A stretch of 64,000 nt of DNA from Gibbula magus (GCA_936450465.1 OW388289.1:66586420-66650419), one strand, 5' to 3'; positions 1 through 11,292 are shown, counted from the stretch's first letter. Notes: generated by a model not told the origin, from the letters alone. A program made the numbers and translations.

Positions 1-628
1 AAGTCACCATGAGAAATATTGACTCAGTAGACTTCAAACTATACAGGCCTCTTGAAACTTAAAATAAAGCACAACAAAAAAATAAATAATAGTAACGTTG
101 ACAATTGCAATTATTCATTTCAAAGCATATACTAGCCTATAAGATAACCCAACGCTCCGCTCGATTGGTAAAAGAACCAAACTAAAACCAGCAACTGAAT
201 ATCGAAAAATCCTTCAAAAACTCCGAACTTACTTCCTACAGACGCACAAATACCCATTCTATCGGAAACTTACAATGTCAAAAGTTGTTATTGTGTTTTA
301 AACGAATCATCGACGAAAATCGACAAATCGCCTAAGGATTTCATTGTAGCAACTCCTGTGTATGACGTCACATCGCTTACGAAGGTTATGCTACACTGAG
401 GGGCCGCGGAAAACTGTTTGAAGAATGAGATAATGAGCAGGCCAAATTTACTCACTTTGAACCGCGATATCTGGCTAAGTAGGTGACGCTTCGAAAGAAT
501 AATTAGTGTTTTGTTTACTTGAAAGTATTGTCTATATGAATAAACGAATTAACATCGAACAAAACTTAGAGGTTCTATTATCTTTAATGTATGTTCTCAG
601 TAATAGCGAACATCTGAATTGATTTTTT
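1..628. other. Non-coding, nothing recognised
   Basis: AT-rich sequence with no open frame of interest and no repeat partner that I could find inside the window. Confidence 0.5.
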
Positions 629-740
629 TTTATCTAATATGGAGTTCCACAGGGATCGGTATTTGGTCCCATTTTGTTTCTTGTTGAATAACTCACTTTT
701 ATATGACTTACCTTCTTACCATACAGTGAACGTCAGTTCT
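629..740 (+). pseudogene. Reverse transcriptase scrap of a LINE
   Basis: From about 638 one frame reads Y-GVPQGSVFGPILFLVE, the conserved 'GVPQGS.LGPILFL' block that precedes the catalytic YADD box in CR1/L2/Jockey-type LINE reverse transcriptases. After a stop and a one-base shift, the adjacent frame reads LYDLPSY, matching the usual 'YINDLP' continuation. Only about 110 bases survive, so this is a dead 5'- and 3'-truncated fragment. It abuts the foldback repeat starting near 755. The family assignment is from motif memory. Confidence 0.6.
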
Positions 741-754
741 GAGTATAGGTACTA

Positions 755-1395
755 TTATCTTTCCTTACAGTGAAATATTCGTTTTTGATTGGCTAACGGT
801 CGTTACGTTTTTTCTTATGTACCCCGTCAGTCTCACGGTGTACAAATTTTATGTACCCCGCTGTCATAGTAACAACTAGCTAAGAGTAGGTGTCGCATCA
901 TGGTCAGATGACGTTATAAAATGACGCACGCGGAGTTTTGAACAGTTCGATCAGCTGTTTACCAGTCTATTAATTACAAATTCATTTTCGCCTTATTTGC
1001 TGCTTGGTTTGGAAACAAATCTTATTTTGCATTGCTTGAACACTCAATTAAACTAATATTAACTCGTTTGAAGGCATGTAAAAGCTTGTAGTAATACGTT
1101 ATACGACTTTTAACATTTCAGTCGAGACGGATGACGCCATATTGTTTACTTTTAGGGTCAAGGTCATTCAAGCGATATCAGCTGATCAGTCACTCGCAGT
1201 CAAAACGCAATATCTATAATAATACCAATTTTATTGACATGACGGAAAGATAAATACGTTGTATACTTCTCCCTCGGGTAATAAGGTCTCATGTACCATC
1301 TTTGTACCAGTGCCATCCCTGAAGGCTCGGGCGACACTGGTACAAAGGTGGTACATGAGACCGTATTTCCCTCGTGAGAAGCATACAACTTATAG
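755..1395 (+). repeat. Dispersed foldback repeat, copy A
   Basis: About 640 bases that recur, in the same orientation and with high identity, at 29468-30060. Both copies start near 'ttatctttc.ttacagt', continue through 'ttttgattggctaacggtcg', and end at 'gagaagcat.caacttata'. No coding capacity is visible, so a non-autonomous mobile element is likely. The 3' part of this copy is a long hairpin (1258-1389). Confidence 0.8.
1258..1389. repeat. Long inverted repeat (hairpin) in copy A
   Basis: Left arm 1258-1314 and right arm about 1330-1389 are near-perfect reverse complements, from 'gttgtatacttctccc' to 'ctttgtaccagtgcc', with a 15-base loop. The equivalent part of copy B has lost much of the right arm. 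Confidence 0.85.
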
Positions 1396-1790
1396 CGTCA
1401 GCCTGTTAAGCAAAATACATCGTAGTCCTGTGTGACAAATATGTAATTAGAAGTCCTGAATCATAAGTCAGTATGAACGACAAGCGACCATTTCCTCTCA
1501 GGACATGAGATCTCAACAACACTTCGACAGTTCAGTCATATCCTAGTTGCAACTAAGCATTCTGTGGATTACCTCAAAACTGAATTGTATTGTTGCAAAT
1601 AGTTCAAAATATAGCTGCAGGGGTTGTCAGAAAATAAGTCACTTCACTGTTTTGCAAAGTTCAGTTCAAGACTTTAATCTGCAAGACACAACATGACCAT
1701 CCACCATCACCTCGACCGTTCAGGTTCACAGCATGGTGTTTGTCTTACCCACGCATTGGCTGTTATGTTGACACAGGACAAATAATTCAA
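1396..1790. other. Non-coding, nothing recognised
   Basis: No gene, repeat partner or structural signal that I could support. Confidence 0.4.
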
Positions 1791-1794
1791 TGTC

Positions 1795-2470
1795 TATATG
1801 GGAAGATGGACAGAGGGTAGTATTGTAACTTCTTCACTTAAACCTGTTACTGAACGTTGATCAATCATTGTTCTAACCCTTCTCGACTGGCAACTAAAAG
1901 TTGGCAAGTTGTCTTCTGCATTTAAACAAGTGATATATAATTGTCCGGCTAACGTTTACTTATTACAAACTATATTTATAACTAAGGAAAGCTTTCAGTC
2001 GCAAAGAATGCTACTTTCGTTCGAATGCATTGACGTGTTCTCGGTTTGCGTCGACTTGCTTTGAGCTCTTCGACCGCTTAATAGGACATTTATAATAACC
2101 TTTATTATATTATTATGATGTAAATAAACACAAATTTAAACCTACAACAACAACCATAGTTATTTGTTTTCTTCTAAAATACAGTTTCGCAGTGAACATT
2201 TTAGTCGCAGCTAGTTCACAAGGACAGTGAATCCACATCACACGCCTATGGAGACTGAGATTCACTTCCTTGTCAGATCCTTTTACGACAAGTTTTAGTT
2301 TATATATTCTTATTGTCACTCTGAATTAACATTTTGGAAATCATCAAAAACAATGAACAAACTCGAGACTAGAAATGTCAGGTTATCTTTCCCTTGTTTA
2401 TATTGTTGTTAATTGAATAACTCGGGAAATATAGTATGTCTGTCCCCGTCACCCGTTTGTTATCGTATTA
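1795..2470 (+). repeat. Short copy of a large dispersed element
   Basis: The left part ('tatgggaaga.ggacag.gg', 'tcttctgcatttaaaca', 'aaggaaagctttca', 'cgttcgaatgca.tga') matches 18176-18720. The right part ('gtgaatcca.tcacacgc', 'ttgagattca', 'cccgtcac.cgtt') matches 20200-20445. This copy is therefore an internally deleted relative of the 2.3-kb element at 18176-20445. No protein is encoded. Confidence 0.6.
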
Positions 2471-3610
2471 GTACATTACATAAAAGAGGTTATACGTAAA
2501 TACGTTATTCCACACACAGTAATCGTGGTGAACGAAGGAATTGAACTGACCGATGTACCATTCTCTATGTCGTTTAAAGACAATAAATATTTGATATCTC
2601 GCACAATATCATGACCATATGATTAATCAATATTCACACAAAGCCGGGGATGTTTCCACGTAATTGTATAGACTGTATAGAACTCGCAATGGACAAACAC
2701 CACACTATAATGTAGAGTATTCCCCATACTGGACGGTATGTCGACTTGACCTTATAATGTTAAACCTTTTATTATGTTTGTTCGTAAATTTATTTACTTC
2801 ATATGAAGCTACAGATTATATATTTATAAAGGATAGATTACCAACCGTACAATAACATTTTTTAAATGACTGTATGAACTTTATCAATTGAAAAACATGC
2901 CAAGCTGACACCAACTCACTAAGAAGCTGTGTGCAAACGAGAAGGACGTCATAATTCTATTCATTAAAAGCCTATATCAATCAAACAAACTGATCGACTT
3001 AGTACTGAACATATAATTTCGAGGATTTCAATCTGTGTGACAACGGTACCAGCATTGCTTTATTGTCATAAGAACAGCGGAGTAACAATAGTGTAACATT
3101 GCCGTAAATATATAATAATTACACTGCAGCATCTTCAGAGAAAAATATGTCAATTCAAGATATATATGTTTCATACAATGAGATACCCCCTAATAAGTAT
3201 GCATGTATTTTTTAATCATTCTTTTACTTAAACAAATAGGAAATGAGGAATGACCAATGGCATGATTGATTCCCATGACCTAAAAAACAATACCTGTATG
3301 TATATTGATCGGCACATATGTATTGCATTAGAACGACATTAATGTCTCAAATTTATTTGTGCGTAGTTCTTATACGATGGCTTTGGCAATATTTGTATCT
3401 AATTAACATTAACACAAAATATGACTATTACATTATCTAAATAGTTTTATTAAAAAACAACCATATAAACCACAAATAATATAACATATGCTTAACACGG
3501 ACATGACAGACTTTAACAAGAACAATTCCAACAAAGTATGCAATTATCCATTATACATGTATGGAAGAAAACGTTCGACATAAACTAGAACTAATAAAGA
3601 AGTAAACAAG
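2471..3610. other. Non-coding, nothing recognised
   Basis: AT-rich; the short open frames show no recognisable domain. Confidence 0.4.
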
Positions 3611-3611
3611 G

Positions 3612-3745
3612 ATATATATGCTTGAAAACGGAATAAGGATCTTTACCGAAACGCCGACATTGTTAGATAAAGAAGTTGATCATCAAAATGTATACCCTGG
3701 TCGCCTTCTTCATCACACTTCTAGAATGCTCTTCAAACAGTTAAT
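3612..3745 (+). repeat. Retroelement tail-like repeat, shared with 17667-17800
   Basis: Reads 'atgcttgaaaacggaataa', then 'ggatctttaccgaaacg', 'aataaagaagttgatcat'-like sequence and 'cttcttcatcacac'. The same string is found in reverse complement at 17667-17800. The pairing of a short palindrome with 'ccgaaacgtcg' next to an aagaagttgatcat tail is what I remember from 3' parts of Penelope-like or related retroelements; that assignment is tentative. Confidence 0.5.
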
Positions 3746-3752
3746 TAAGAAA

Positions 3753-4149
3753 TAGAGAATCTCGACACAGTGTCTTCTGATATCAAATATATCAACACGA
3801 GTTGATTAAAGTTACTCCTCGAGGATATTTTTACAATTATCATAGAGTGTGGATATATTTGATATATAAGACACGAGGGTGAGATTCTATTTATCATCCA
3901 AAATCATTCTTGTTACGTTTCAATGCAAAAAGTGTACACATCTGAGTACAGTTCTGCAATTTGACTTCCAATGCGGTGACGTCATCATGTTTATAACGTC
4001 ATACCATACTTACTCGATGATGTAAATACACTGTGATGTCATTTAATAGACGGCGACCGGGCATTGTGCAAAATCTACTGATCCTAGGAGATATCGCTTG
4101 ATCTCACACATGCTATATCTCCTGTGGAACACAGATTTGGATGATAAAT
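3753..4149 (+). repeat. Two-module hairpin element, copy 1
   Basis: Module 1 (3753-3888) is an inverted repeat whose arms carry 'TGATATCAAATATATCAACA' and its reverse complement. Module 2 (3889-4149) is bounded by 'ATTTATCATCCAAAATC' and its inverse 'GATTTGGATGATAAAT'. The same layout recurs at 28274-28712 and 32062-32682. No open frame is conserved. This looks like a non-autonomous foldback/MITE-type family. Confidence 0.75.
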
Positions 4150-5121
4150 ACATGTATTCTTCCTTTCAGAAGATACTGTTTTCCGTGTGGTGATAGTGAA
4201 ATGCTGTAATAATGACAATTCACATACTATGTGACTTGTACGTATTCAAAATACTAAGCATAATAGCCAGACTTAAGGATATTACATTATTTGAAATCAT
4301 AAATCTAACATCTAAGTATGCAACTTGAGATGTCAAACTTGTATACAGATCGCTCTCATTCAGGACACAGACTACTTCTGAAGTAAACGACTGACATTTC
4401 CTGATGAAAGCAAATAATCACCGTCTGTTGCGGACAAGTACATAGAGTGTTATTTAGTAAATCAAGCTGACAAAAGTATCGTGATAAAGTGAGAAGCAAA
4501 CAATTAGTAAAGAGTAAACAGTGAACAGTCACAATTTGATGCAGTTTCCTGATTAAAGAAATGCTCTGACAGGTAACAGTTGTGTGGATTCAACACAGAC
4601 CGTATTGACACAGACTGATTACAACAAAATGTGTACGGCTTCTGTCAATGCTGTTCCAAAAAGTCTACTCTATTCATCATTGATACATTGTGATCCCACA
4701 TTCTGCATGTGTTTACCCCCAGAGTTCCTCCCATAGTTATACATAAGATGTATTTATTCCAGTAAAATGTGTATGATAACACAACCAATGAGGCAACGTG
4801 TTACAAAATCCACAAACTGTTTTACATGACATGCTGTAAACAAATACATAATTTGCCATATATATGTTAGTCATGTTCATTAATCTAAAGAATATAGAAA
4901 CGTCAATGGTATGTTGTGTAATGTTGATGATTGGTTTTGTGAGCATGCGTACATAGTCAACTTTCAACAAAACGATAGCATTCACAAATATGCCAAAATT
5001 AGACCAATTAAGTTTCTGCAAAGCCTATTTCTTTGGAGTATACGGTACATTCATAATATTGTTATGTTTTTCAGACGATATGTTATCCATCCAAAATATT
5101 AATATATTTTAAATAAAGATT
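4150..5121. other. Intergenic sequence 3' of the GPCR gene
   Basis: No recognisable gene or repeat. It contains several TTTATT words on the plus strand (AATAAA on the minus strand), so part of it could still belong to the receptor 3' untranslated region. Confidence 0.4.
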
Positions 5122-5531
5122 TTTATTTTTCTACAAATATACGTTGGTTTAACACAATCGCAAATGTGAATTCGTATATATTCCCTTATGTAATTTGCAG
5201 ATGGTAATTTTCCTTTGTTAACCTAATACATGTATGAATGTATTCCGTATTCCATAACAAAGACTCACGTGATGTTATGTACTAAATGCTGATATAATGC
5301 TGATGTCATACTCTCAGCAAATCTGTATCCCAGAACATTCACATCATGTAATTTGCTGAGATGATACGGTATTCGTTTTGATTAACATGACATGTAGTTT
5401 CTCCCTTTTGTTACCTTATACTACTGTCACAAATCCATCGAAGGTAGAATAATCGTATTTGTTTTAGGATATTAATTCTCTTCGATCTAAACTTCAGTCA
5501 ACTCCCTTGGTTATCACGGGCAGCAAAAATG
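5122..5531 (-). other. Possible GPCR 3' UTR with AATAAA signal
   Basis: On the minus strand the region follows the receptor stop codon (5534-5532). It contains an AATAAA hexamer at 5127-5122 about 400 bases downstream. This is only a candidate polyadenylation signal in AT-rich DNA. Confidence 0.3.
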
Positions 5532-6258
5532 TCACAAATCTGTATTGGCCGAGGGCACGAGACTGGTGAGCCTCCCAAATCTGGAACTGGTGCTAAAGGT
5601 TGATTGACGTCTGGGTGAAGATTTCTTTACTTTCTTCTTGATATAACAAACTGCCATGTTAAAACGATTTCGAAAGTTCTGGCTAAAAATGCTGTAAAGG
5701 ATAGGATTTGCAGCTGAGTTAATGTAAGCGATGATCATTACAAACACTTGGAATGTCCAATTTTCCTCGAAATTTCGAGAATTAATGGTATTATAAAATA
5801 GGAGAATCTGGTTGGGCGAGTAGCTGATAAAGTAGACGATAACGCTCATGATCAACATCTTGACAACCCCCTTTCTGGCTTGTAGTGCCTCGGAGCTTCT
5901 CTCTTTAGCCGTTCCGTTTTCGTCAAGAACTGTTAATCGTCTGTGAAGCTTCTCTGATCCAAGGAACAGCTGTTTGGAGACAATGGCGTACAGTATGCAC
6001 TGGATTACCAGGGGCATGACGTAAAACAACCCAAACTCGCTGTATTTGAATACCATGAAGTAGAAATTGTGATCGGTTGGGAAATGCAGCATGCAATAAT
6101 CAATGTCTCCATTGGGTCGCCCCTTCTTGACAGCGTTGAAGAGGAGGGTAGGGGATCCACAGATTATTGCGAAAGGCCAGATGAACGCAACAATACAAGC
6201 AATGCGGCGTCGGTTACACAGAATGTGGGCTTTTATCGGGTGGATTATGCCAATGAAT
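5532..6258 (-). CDS. Peptide GPCR (TRH receptor-like), exon 2: TM4 to C-terminus
   Basis: This exon follows a pyrimidine-rich acceptor (tttatttctttcag) at 6259 and completes the Arg codon left open by exon 1, giving the ERF motif (DRY equivalent). It encodes residues 136-377. TM4 has the family Trp (W163), and extracellular loop 2 has the disulphide Cys (C191). TM5 has Pro 218 in an F-Y-V-M-P-L context. A basic third loop follows. TM6 reads S-Y-S-P, so Tyr 282 replaces the usual toggle Trp of CWxP. TM7 has NPILY (320-324), then a helix-8 stretch with Cys 340 as a possible palmitoylation site and a Ser/Arg-rich tail. HPIKA after the ERF, the F-Y-V-x-P TM5 and an E-N-W loop before TM7 are what I recall of TRH receptor-like proteins. 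The exact ligand is unknown. Confidence 0.93.
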
Positions 6259-6488
6259 CTGAAAGAAATAAAGATATAATTTATAAGGATTCGGTTTTAC
6301 ATCAAAATATAAAATTTCATATATTTCTGTTAATTACTGGTTAACTTGTTCCCTTAGTTGATAACGTCAAAATGTAAAAAAAAAAATGGACATTTTTCGT
6401 TTCCGTTTATCTTAACTTATTAAGAATTACTGCACTCCGGAAGCGTGAGTGAGATTAGTTTGACCATAATACATTATCATAAATATCT

Positions 6489-6785
6489 TAAAGGCGTTTT
6501 ACTGAAATAAAGACTAATGTGATCTAACAAAGTGCTAAATGAGTGTTACAAATGGCTAAATAATACTCCAGAATCAACCAAAAGAGTTCTAATACGAACG
6601 TACGTGGTTCGGTTACGCCATGCGAATACATTTCCAATCGAACGGCCATGTTACGGTGTTCACACATTAAAATGGTCGCTGGGAGGTATTTTAAGTGGTC
6701 TGACTGATTTAGAGATACCTAAACACTAAATATAAAACAATAACCATCTTGCTGTACCATGGAGTCACAATATCTAGCATTCATA
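6489..6785 (+). repeat. Dispersed 'aaaggcg' repeat, copy a (in intron)
   Basis: It shares an ordered series of blocks with 22738-23060, 23112-23290 and 49218-49565: 'aaaggcgtt', 'atggctaaataatactcc', 'gattcggtgaagccatg'-like, 'cggccattttaaggtgttcac'-like, 'gtctgactgat'. Divergence is substantial and no open frame is conserved. It is probably an old non-autonomous element. Confidence 0.6.
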
Positions 6786-8274
6786 ATTCCAATTTGCAAT
6801 GGAGTATCTAAAAAAAAATTGCAGTGTTCTAGGCCTTTTCGTTCTTGAGAAGAAGTTGAAAATAGGTATGACTTGTTGTTTAAACAATTTCAACGAATTC
6901 ATCTCCATAAACATAGAACCCCTCAACAACTCTGCGTTCTCTATTAAATCCACCTTCGGTTGCATTTGGGTACATGACTCTTGTCTCTAATGTACGCTGT
7001 CGTTGTGATAAAGCAATACGTTCCTCTGTTTTGCATGTTTTTTTTTTTATCTGACTTGCAATATGTCTCAGCTCAGGCAATCCATGTACAGCCCCTACTG
7101 GATTTGTATTAATAAATCTCTATGGAAAAAACAATGTAGAAAATTGCAATGAAATTGCGCGTGCTCCGAGACAGAATAAAAAACAGTATTAGATAGTTTG
7201 TTCACAGTTAGCATTCGACTGCATTGAATTTGACCATGTATTTTTCAAAACCCACAAGATGTAACCGCACTGTTGTATTTCACTGTTAACTTTTCACAAC
7301 GTGACTACTACTAAATAAAACAGCATGGTAACGATGTTTATAAAGCATTTCCCTTGTTGTATTTTACTTATAAAAATACAAATATCAACACTATATAACA
7401 CTTATATGCAGTTGAATGATTTAATTGGTGATTTATTCTTTTATAGTTAAAATATCTTTGTTTAATGTAGACAGGGGTAAGAAATGAAATGTACACCAAC
7501 ATTACTCCTACCAAGTATAAAATGTTGTTAATGTGTACATAATGAGGCACATTTATGATTTTTCACATATAATATGTCTTATATGTTGATGAACAGTTGT
7601 CATTTATCCAAATTAATTTTTAATAAAATTTTTAATTCAAAATTTCATTTTAAAAATAAGAGGATGATGAAGAAGTATTCGTTGAGTGATGACTAAAGGC
7701 CTTAACGATTCAATTTTAGAGTACGACGTCAAACACGTTATTTGGAGTTACAATCATACATATGATAAAACCATCTAAGGTGTATACTTTCTGTTGGCTG
7801 GTAGTTTATCCCATTACACATTATAAAGAGGAACACCCACACTACAATGACAATGTGTCAAATGAGGTACCAGTTGCGTGGGAGTATTCATGACATAATC
7901 ATCTGAGCTGATAAGCACACAGCCAATTGATTTTCCTTCTAGCCAACTTAAAGCATTGATTATCCTATCCAAAGACATTGCGCGCGTAGTTACTGTACAA
8001 CTGCTCTCAATTCACGATGACGAAGTATGATCACATTGTAGTTTAGATGAGGGGAGAGAACATTGATAGCTAATACTCATAATTCCATCCCAAAGACTCT
8101 ACGAGTAACATAAGCATGCCGCCAGAACGCCACAGGCCACCGTAAGGTGGGGGATTAGCTTAAGTTAAATCATTTGGCAATAAACGCCATTTCCTTGGGT
8201 GGTTCGCCTATATTACGGTTGATATCATTACAGCATATACAAAGATACATTAATAATACATAAACTCAAACTGC

Positions 8275-8490
8275 AGTGGGCGTTGGGGGTGGCAAGCTAG
8301 TCCGCAATGTTAGCCCGAAATCATCGACTGGAGCTGTCTAACTATTAGTACCATTGACCATATTGCATGTAGAACAGTTCTCTACAGATGAAAGGCCTGC
8401 CGAACTCCAGGCGGGAATTAAACTCAGGACCACTTGAAGGTTAGGGAGTACGGTGATCACTTGGATGTTATTGCACTGTTTCCAAAGTCT
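8275..8490 (-). repeat. Degenerate tRNA-derived SINE-like remnant
   Basis: 'ggcgggaattaaactcagga' read on the minus strand resembles a decayed pol III B box (GGTTCGAATCCC). It is followed by an 'accacttgaaggttagggag' stretch as in tails of tRNA-derived repeats. No copy elsewhere in the window supports the boundaries. Confidence 0.3.
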
Positions 8491-9084
8491 AACGTCATAT
8501 GCGAAATGTGCAATATCATTCTCTCCCCACAAATGTCACTCCACTCAATTCTTCCACAATAACCTCTGCTGCATATAGAGCACTATCTGTGATAGAAATC
8601 CTTATTGGTTGCATCAGAAGTTAATTGTTCAGTGACAGTCGTTGTTCCAAACTGAACATTTCTAAACTGTCAATGACTAAGAGTGACTTCATCTGTCTTG
8701 TGATTATTTCTCTTTATAAGGCTGCATAAAAAAAGTTAAATGTTTCGCGGGCACAGGTGACGAGAACGGCAGGACTTTCTTTTTAATTTTGCAATGAAAA
8801 TAAAGTTTGGAAGTGGTAGACTTATAGAAAACGCTAACACATCCATTCTTGCAGCTAGATATATTTGCTGGACAAATGGATTTGGGGGTTTAGTAAAAAT
8901 GATGCGGCAAATTCTTAATTAATTTTCTAAAATTGCAATGAAAAGCTGTCACGCGCACAAAGCAATGCGCCGATGCCAGAGAAACATTTCACTTTTTTTT
9001 TATTTAGCCAGTCAATCACAGACGTAAACGATGTTTGATTGGATTAGAATAAGAGGAAAATAATAACCACACATGTAGAGGTGA

Positions 9085-9134
9085 CCCACATTATAAATAT
9101 CTAGGGAGTGTAGTTGACACATTTATAATGTGGG
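9085..9134. repeat. Perfect 14-bp inverted repeat
   Basis: cccacattataaat (9085-9098) and atttataatgtggg (9121-9134) are exact reverse complements separated by 22 bases. It lies in the receptor intron; its role is unknown. Confidence 0.7.
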
Positions 9135-9437
9135 AAATATGTTCTGGATAATTTTAATCCCTCACTCGTAGACTGAGTTTGCTTTTCTCGGAAATTGGCT
9201 TTATATCAGAAATTCACAAATAGAGTTAATCCACAAAGGATGCATCGTGAGATCGTGGTTGACATGTCGATCAAATTAAATTAAGTTAGTAGATATACTC
9301 TTGGAACTATTCTCATAATGATCTTTAGTCTCTATGTACATAATTCATTTATTGGTCTAACCAACGGGATCTTGGGAGATATGTGTATCAAGTCTGATGA
9401 ATACATGTATTGTGGAAACACTCTCTGGTTACAGTTT

Positions 9438-9492
9438 CACGACGTGCACACAGTCAGACGGGCACACAGTTTTTCGACGGGCACACAGTCAA
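9438..9492 (+). repeat. Triple short tandem repeat
   Basis: Three consecutive units built on 'acg(t/g)gcacacagt' with 17-20 base spacing. A local tandem duplication inside the intron. Confidence 0.6.
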
Positions 9493-10284
9493 ATGGCAGG
9501 AATGAACGCTTGATATCCCATTGGAATAATGAGAATAAGGGTATGTTTATCATTTAAGAGTTACAATCAACTTATAGTTTACCTATGTGTTTAATATCTT
9601 GACAATATTTTTGAATTTTGGAACAAAACAAGATCTGTAAAAAAAATAAACATATGGATAGTTTCGGGGTATCCACCCGTAATATAAGCCGGCATGAAAA
9701 TTCATATCAATATCAGTCCTAAGATTAAAACGTCAAGGACATCCAATATAGTATCCCTTAGTAAAAAAGTTGATTTTGACAACACACTAGAATTAAATTC
9801 CTATTATGTGATTATAATAATCACATTGTTTTACGATACCACAGTGTATCATTCTATAGAGGCTAACATTTTTCACATAATTATTTTGCTTGGAATGTCA
9901 TTCACATTATATAGTTAATAGTTAAAAGTTAAAACGCGCCGATTTTGAAACCATGTAACCTGCCATGTATAAATCAAATTAATTAATCCAGAATACATCA
10001 ATGTATTGGCTCATGCTAGATTGAGTTGATTGAAGTGACTGTTGATATTTTATTCCTCGTTGAAAAAAGGTAACAATATTCGATGTCACTTACGGTTGGT
10101 TCCGTTATCATTTCTATCAAGCCAAACAAAATAACAGTTGCATTTCATATACAATTTTTACTGACATACATACATCTACCGTTGTAACCTAAAGCTTGAT
10201 TCTCAGTGCGGTTGGCGCATGTAAAAGCCAGGTGCCTGTTAGACAAGATATGTACATCAATACGAAAACAATGTAATATCTTAC

Positions 10285-10691
10285 CTCTCAACACAAATGG
10301 AAACCAGCGTCAATACGGACACATACAGGGACATAACGAGGATGAAGCGATTTGTTTTGCAGGAAAGAGCATCCAATATCCAGCCTTTATTGAGCATGAA
10401 CTGGATTATCTCTGGGACGCCGAATATCATGATGAGTAGGTCTGCCACGGCCAAATTGGTAATGAGAAGATTGGTAACGGATGCTCTCATCTTTCTGTCA
10501 CAAACCACGGCATAGATGACCAGAAAGTTTCCGGTGATGCCAACAGTGCCAATGACAAAAAACAATACACTGAAACACACGACTTCGGGTAAACCCGCTG
10601 CAGAGAAGGGTCGCGAGCCTTCATTAAGAGAAGCATTTCCGATGCTGTCATTGTTCACGGCTGAATAATTGTAGGTTTCATTGATGTTCAT
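10285..10691 (-). CDS. Peptide GPCR (TRH receptor-like), exon 1: N-terminus to TM3
   Basis: This exon starts at ATG 10691 and encodes residues 1-136. The N-terminus has four N-glycosylation sequons (N4, N8, N14, N19), as expected for an extracellular receptor tail, and there is no signal peptide. TM1 spans about 34-64 with the conserved Asn 55 (GN). TM2 has L-A-V-A-D with Asp 84. The loop before TM3 has Cys 111, partner of Cys 191 in exon 2. TM3 ends in C-V-E-R, giving E135-R136 of an ERF motif instead of DRY. The exon ends AG|gtaaga. Joined to 5532-6258, the product is 377 residues, a normal size for rhodopsin-family peptide receptors. It would act at the plasma membrane through G proteins. 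The subfamily (TRH receptor-like) is inferred from memory of motifs, so paralogous orphan peptide receptors remain possible. Confidence 0.93.
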
Positions 10692-10699
10692 GTTGTCTG

Positions 10700-10716
10700 A
10701 CTAAAGGCAGGATGAG
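10700..10716 (-). other. Candidate splice acceptor just 5' of the GPCR start codon
   Basis: On the minus strand 'ctcatcctgcctttag' ends at 10701, nine bases before the ATG. It is a good pyrimidine tract plus AG, suggesting that a 5' untranslated exon lies upstream and is spliced in here. Confidence 0.45.
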
Positions 10717-11010
10717 ATTTGTTGTCTACGATGTCGATGTGGCTCAAGCTGTAAAGAAACGCAGCTTATTACAACACAGAATAATTTGAGTACTGTTACT
10801 TCTTAAGGTCATTTGAAAGCACAGAGAAGCAATAGAACTTGTCCAATGTAGAAATTAAGGAATTTAGCTTGTCACTCGGCTAGCGAGAATTGTTCTTAAA
10901 GCTGAAGATCGAATAACAAGATAGTGAGAGTGTCGGTAATTTAGTTGATATTAAATGCAATAACACTCCATGTAGCAACTTATTTCATGTGTGCCAATCA
11001 ATGTAGAGAA

Positions 11011-11078
11011 TGAGAGAGAGAGAGGGGAGGGGGGGGGGGGGGGGGGGGGGGGGAGAGGGGGGGGGGGGGGGAGGAGGA
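11011..11078 (+). repeat. GA repeat and G-homopolymer tracts
   Basis: (GA)n leads into a run of 25 G (11029-11053), then 'aga' and 15 G (11057-11071). It is C-rich on the receptor strand, about 330 bases upstream of its ATG. Strong G-quadruplex potential; run lengths may include sequencing error. Confidence 0.9.
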
Positions 11079-11292
11079 TATCTGACATTCCTTGACAAAT
11101 ACCATGTTTATCTCGACGAGAGAGGTAGAAGAGTATATATTTCACAAGTGGCAGAGTCACGTATGAGCTATGAAAAACATATTCTATTGATTACATCATT
11201 ATTGAAATGACGTGATTGCAACAGTAAATTAATTTTAAAGCCGTCGCAAGCTACATCTATGACGTCATAACATTATCCTAATCACGTCACGC

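Larger units (their letters stand above)
6259..10284 (-). other. Phase-2 intron of the GPCR gene
   Basis: A 4,026-base intron with donor AG|gtaaga at 10284 and acceptor ttctttcag at 6259. It splits the Arg codon of the DRY-equivalent motif, a position used by introns in many family A receptors. It contains a dispersed repeat (6489-6785), a SINE-like remnant (8275-8490), a perfect short inverted repeat (9085-9134) and a triple short repeat (9438-9492). No other exon is needed, because the reading frame and TM layout are complete across the junction. Confidence 0.9.

Noticed and set aside
11010..11160. Gly-rich or Pro-rich open frames over the G-tract
   Set aside because: These are products of the homopolymer run, not protein genes.
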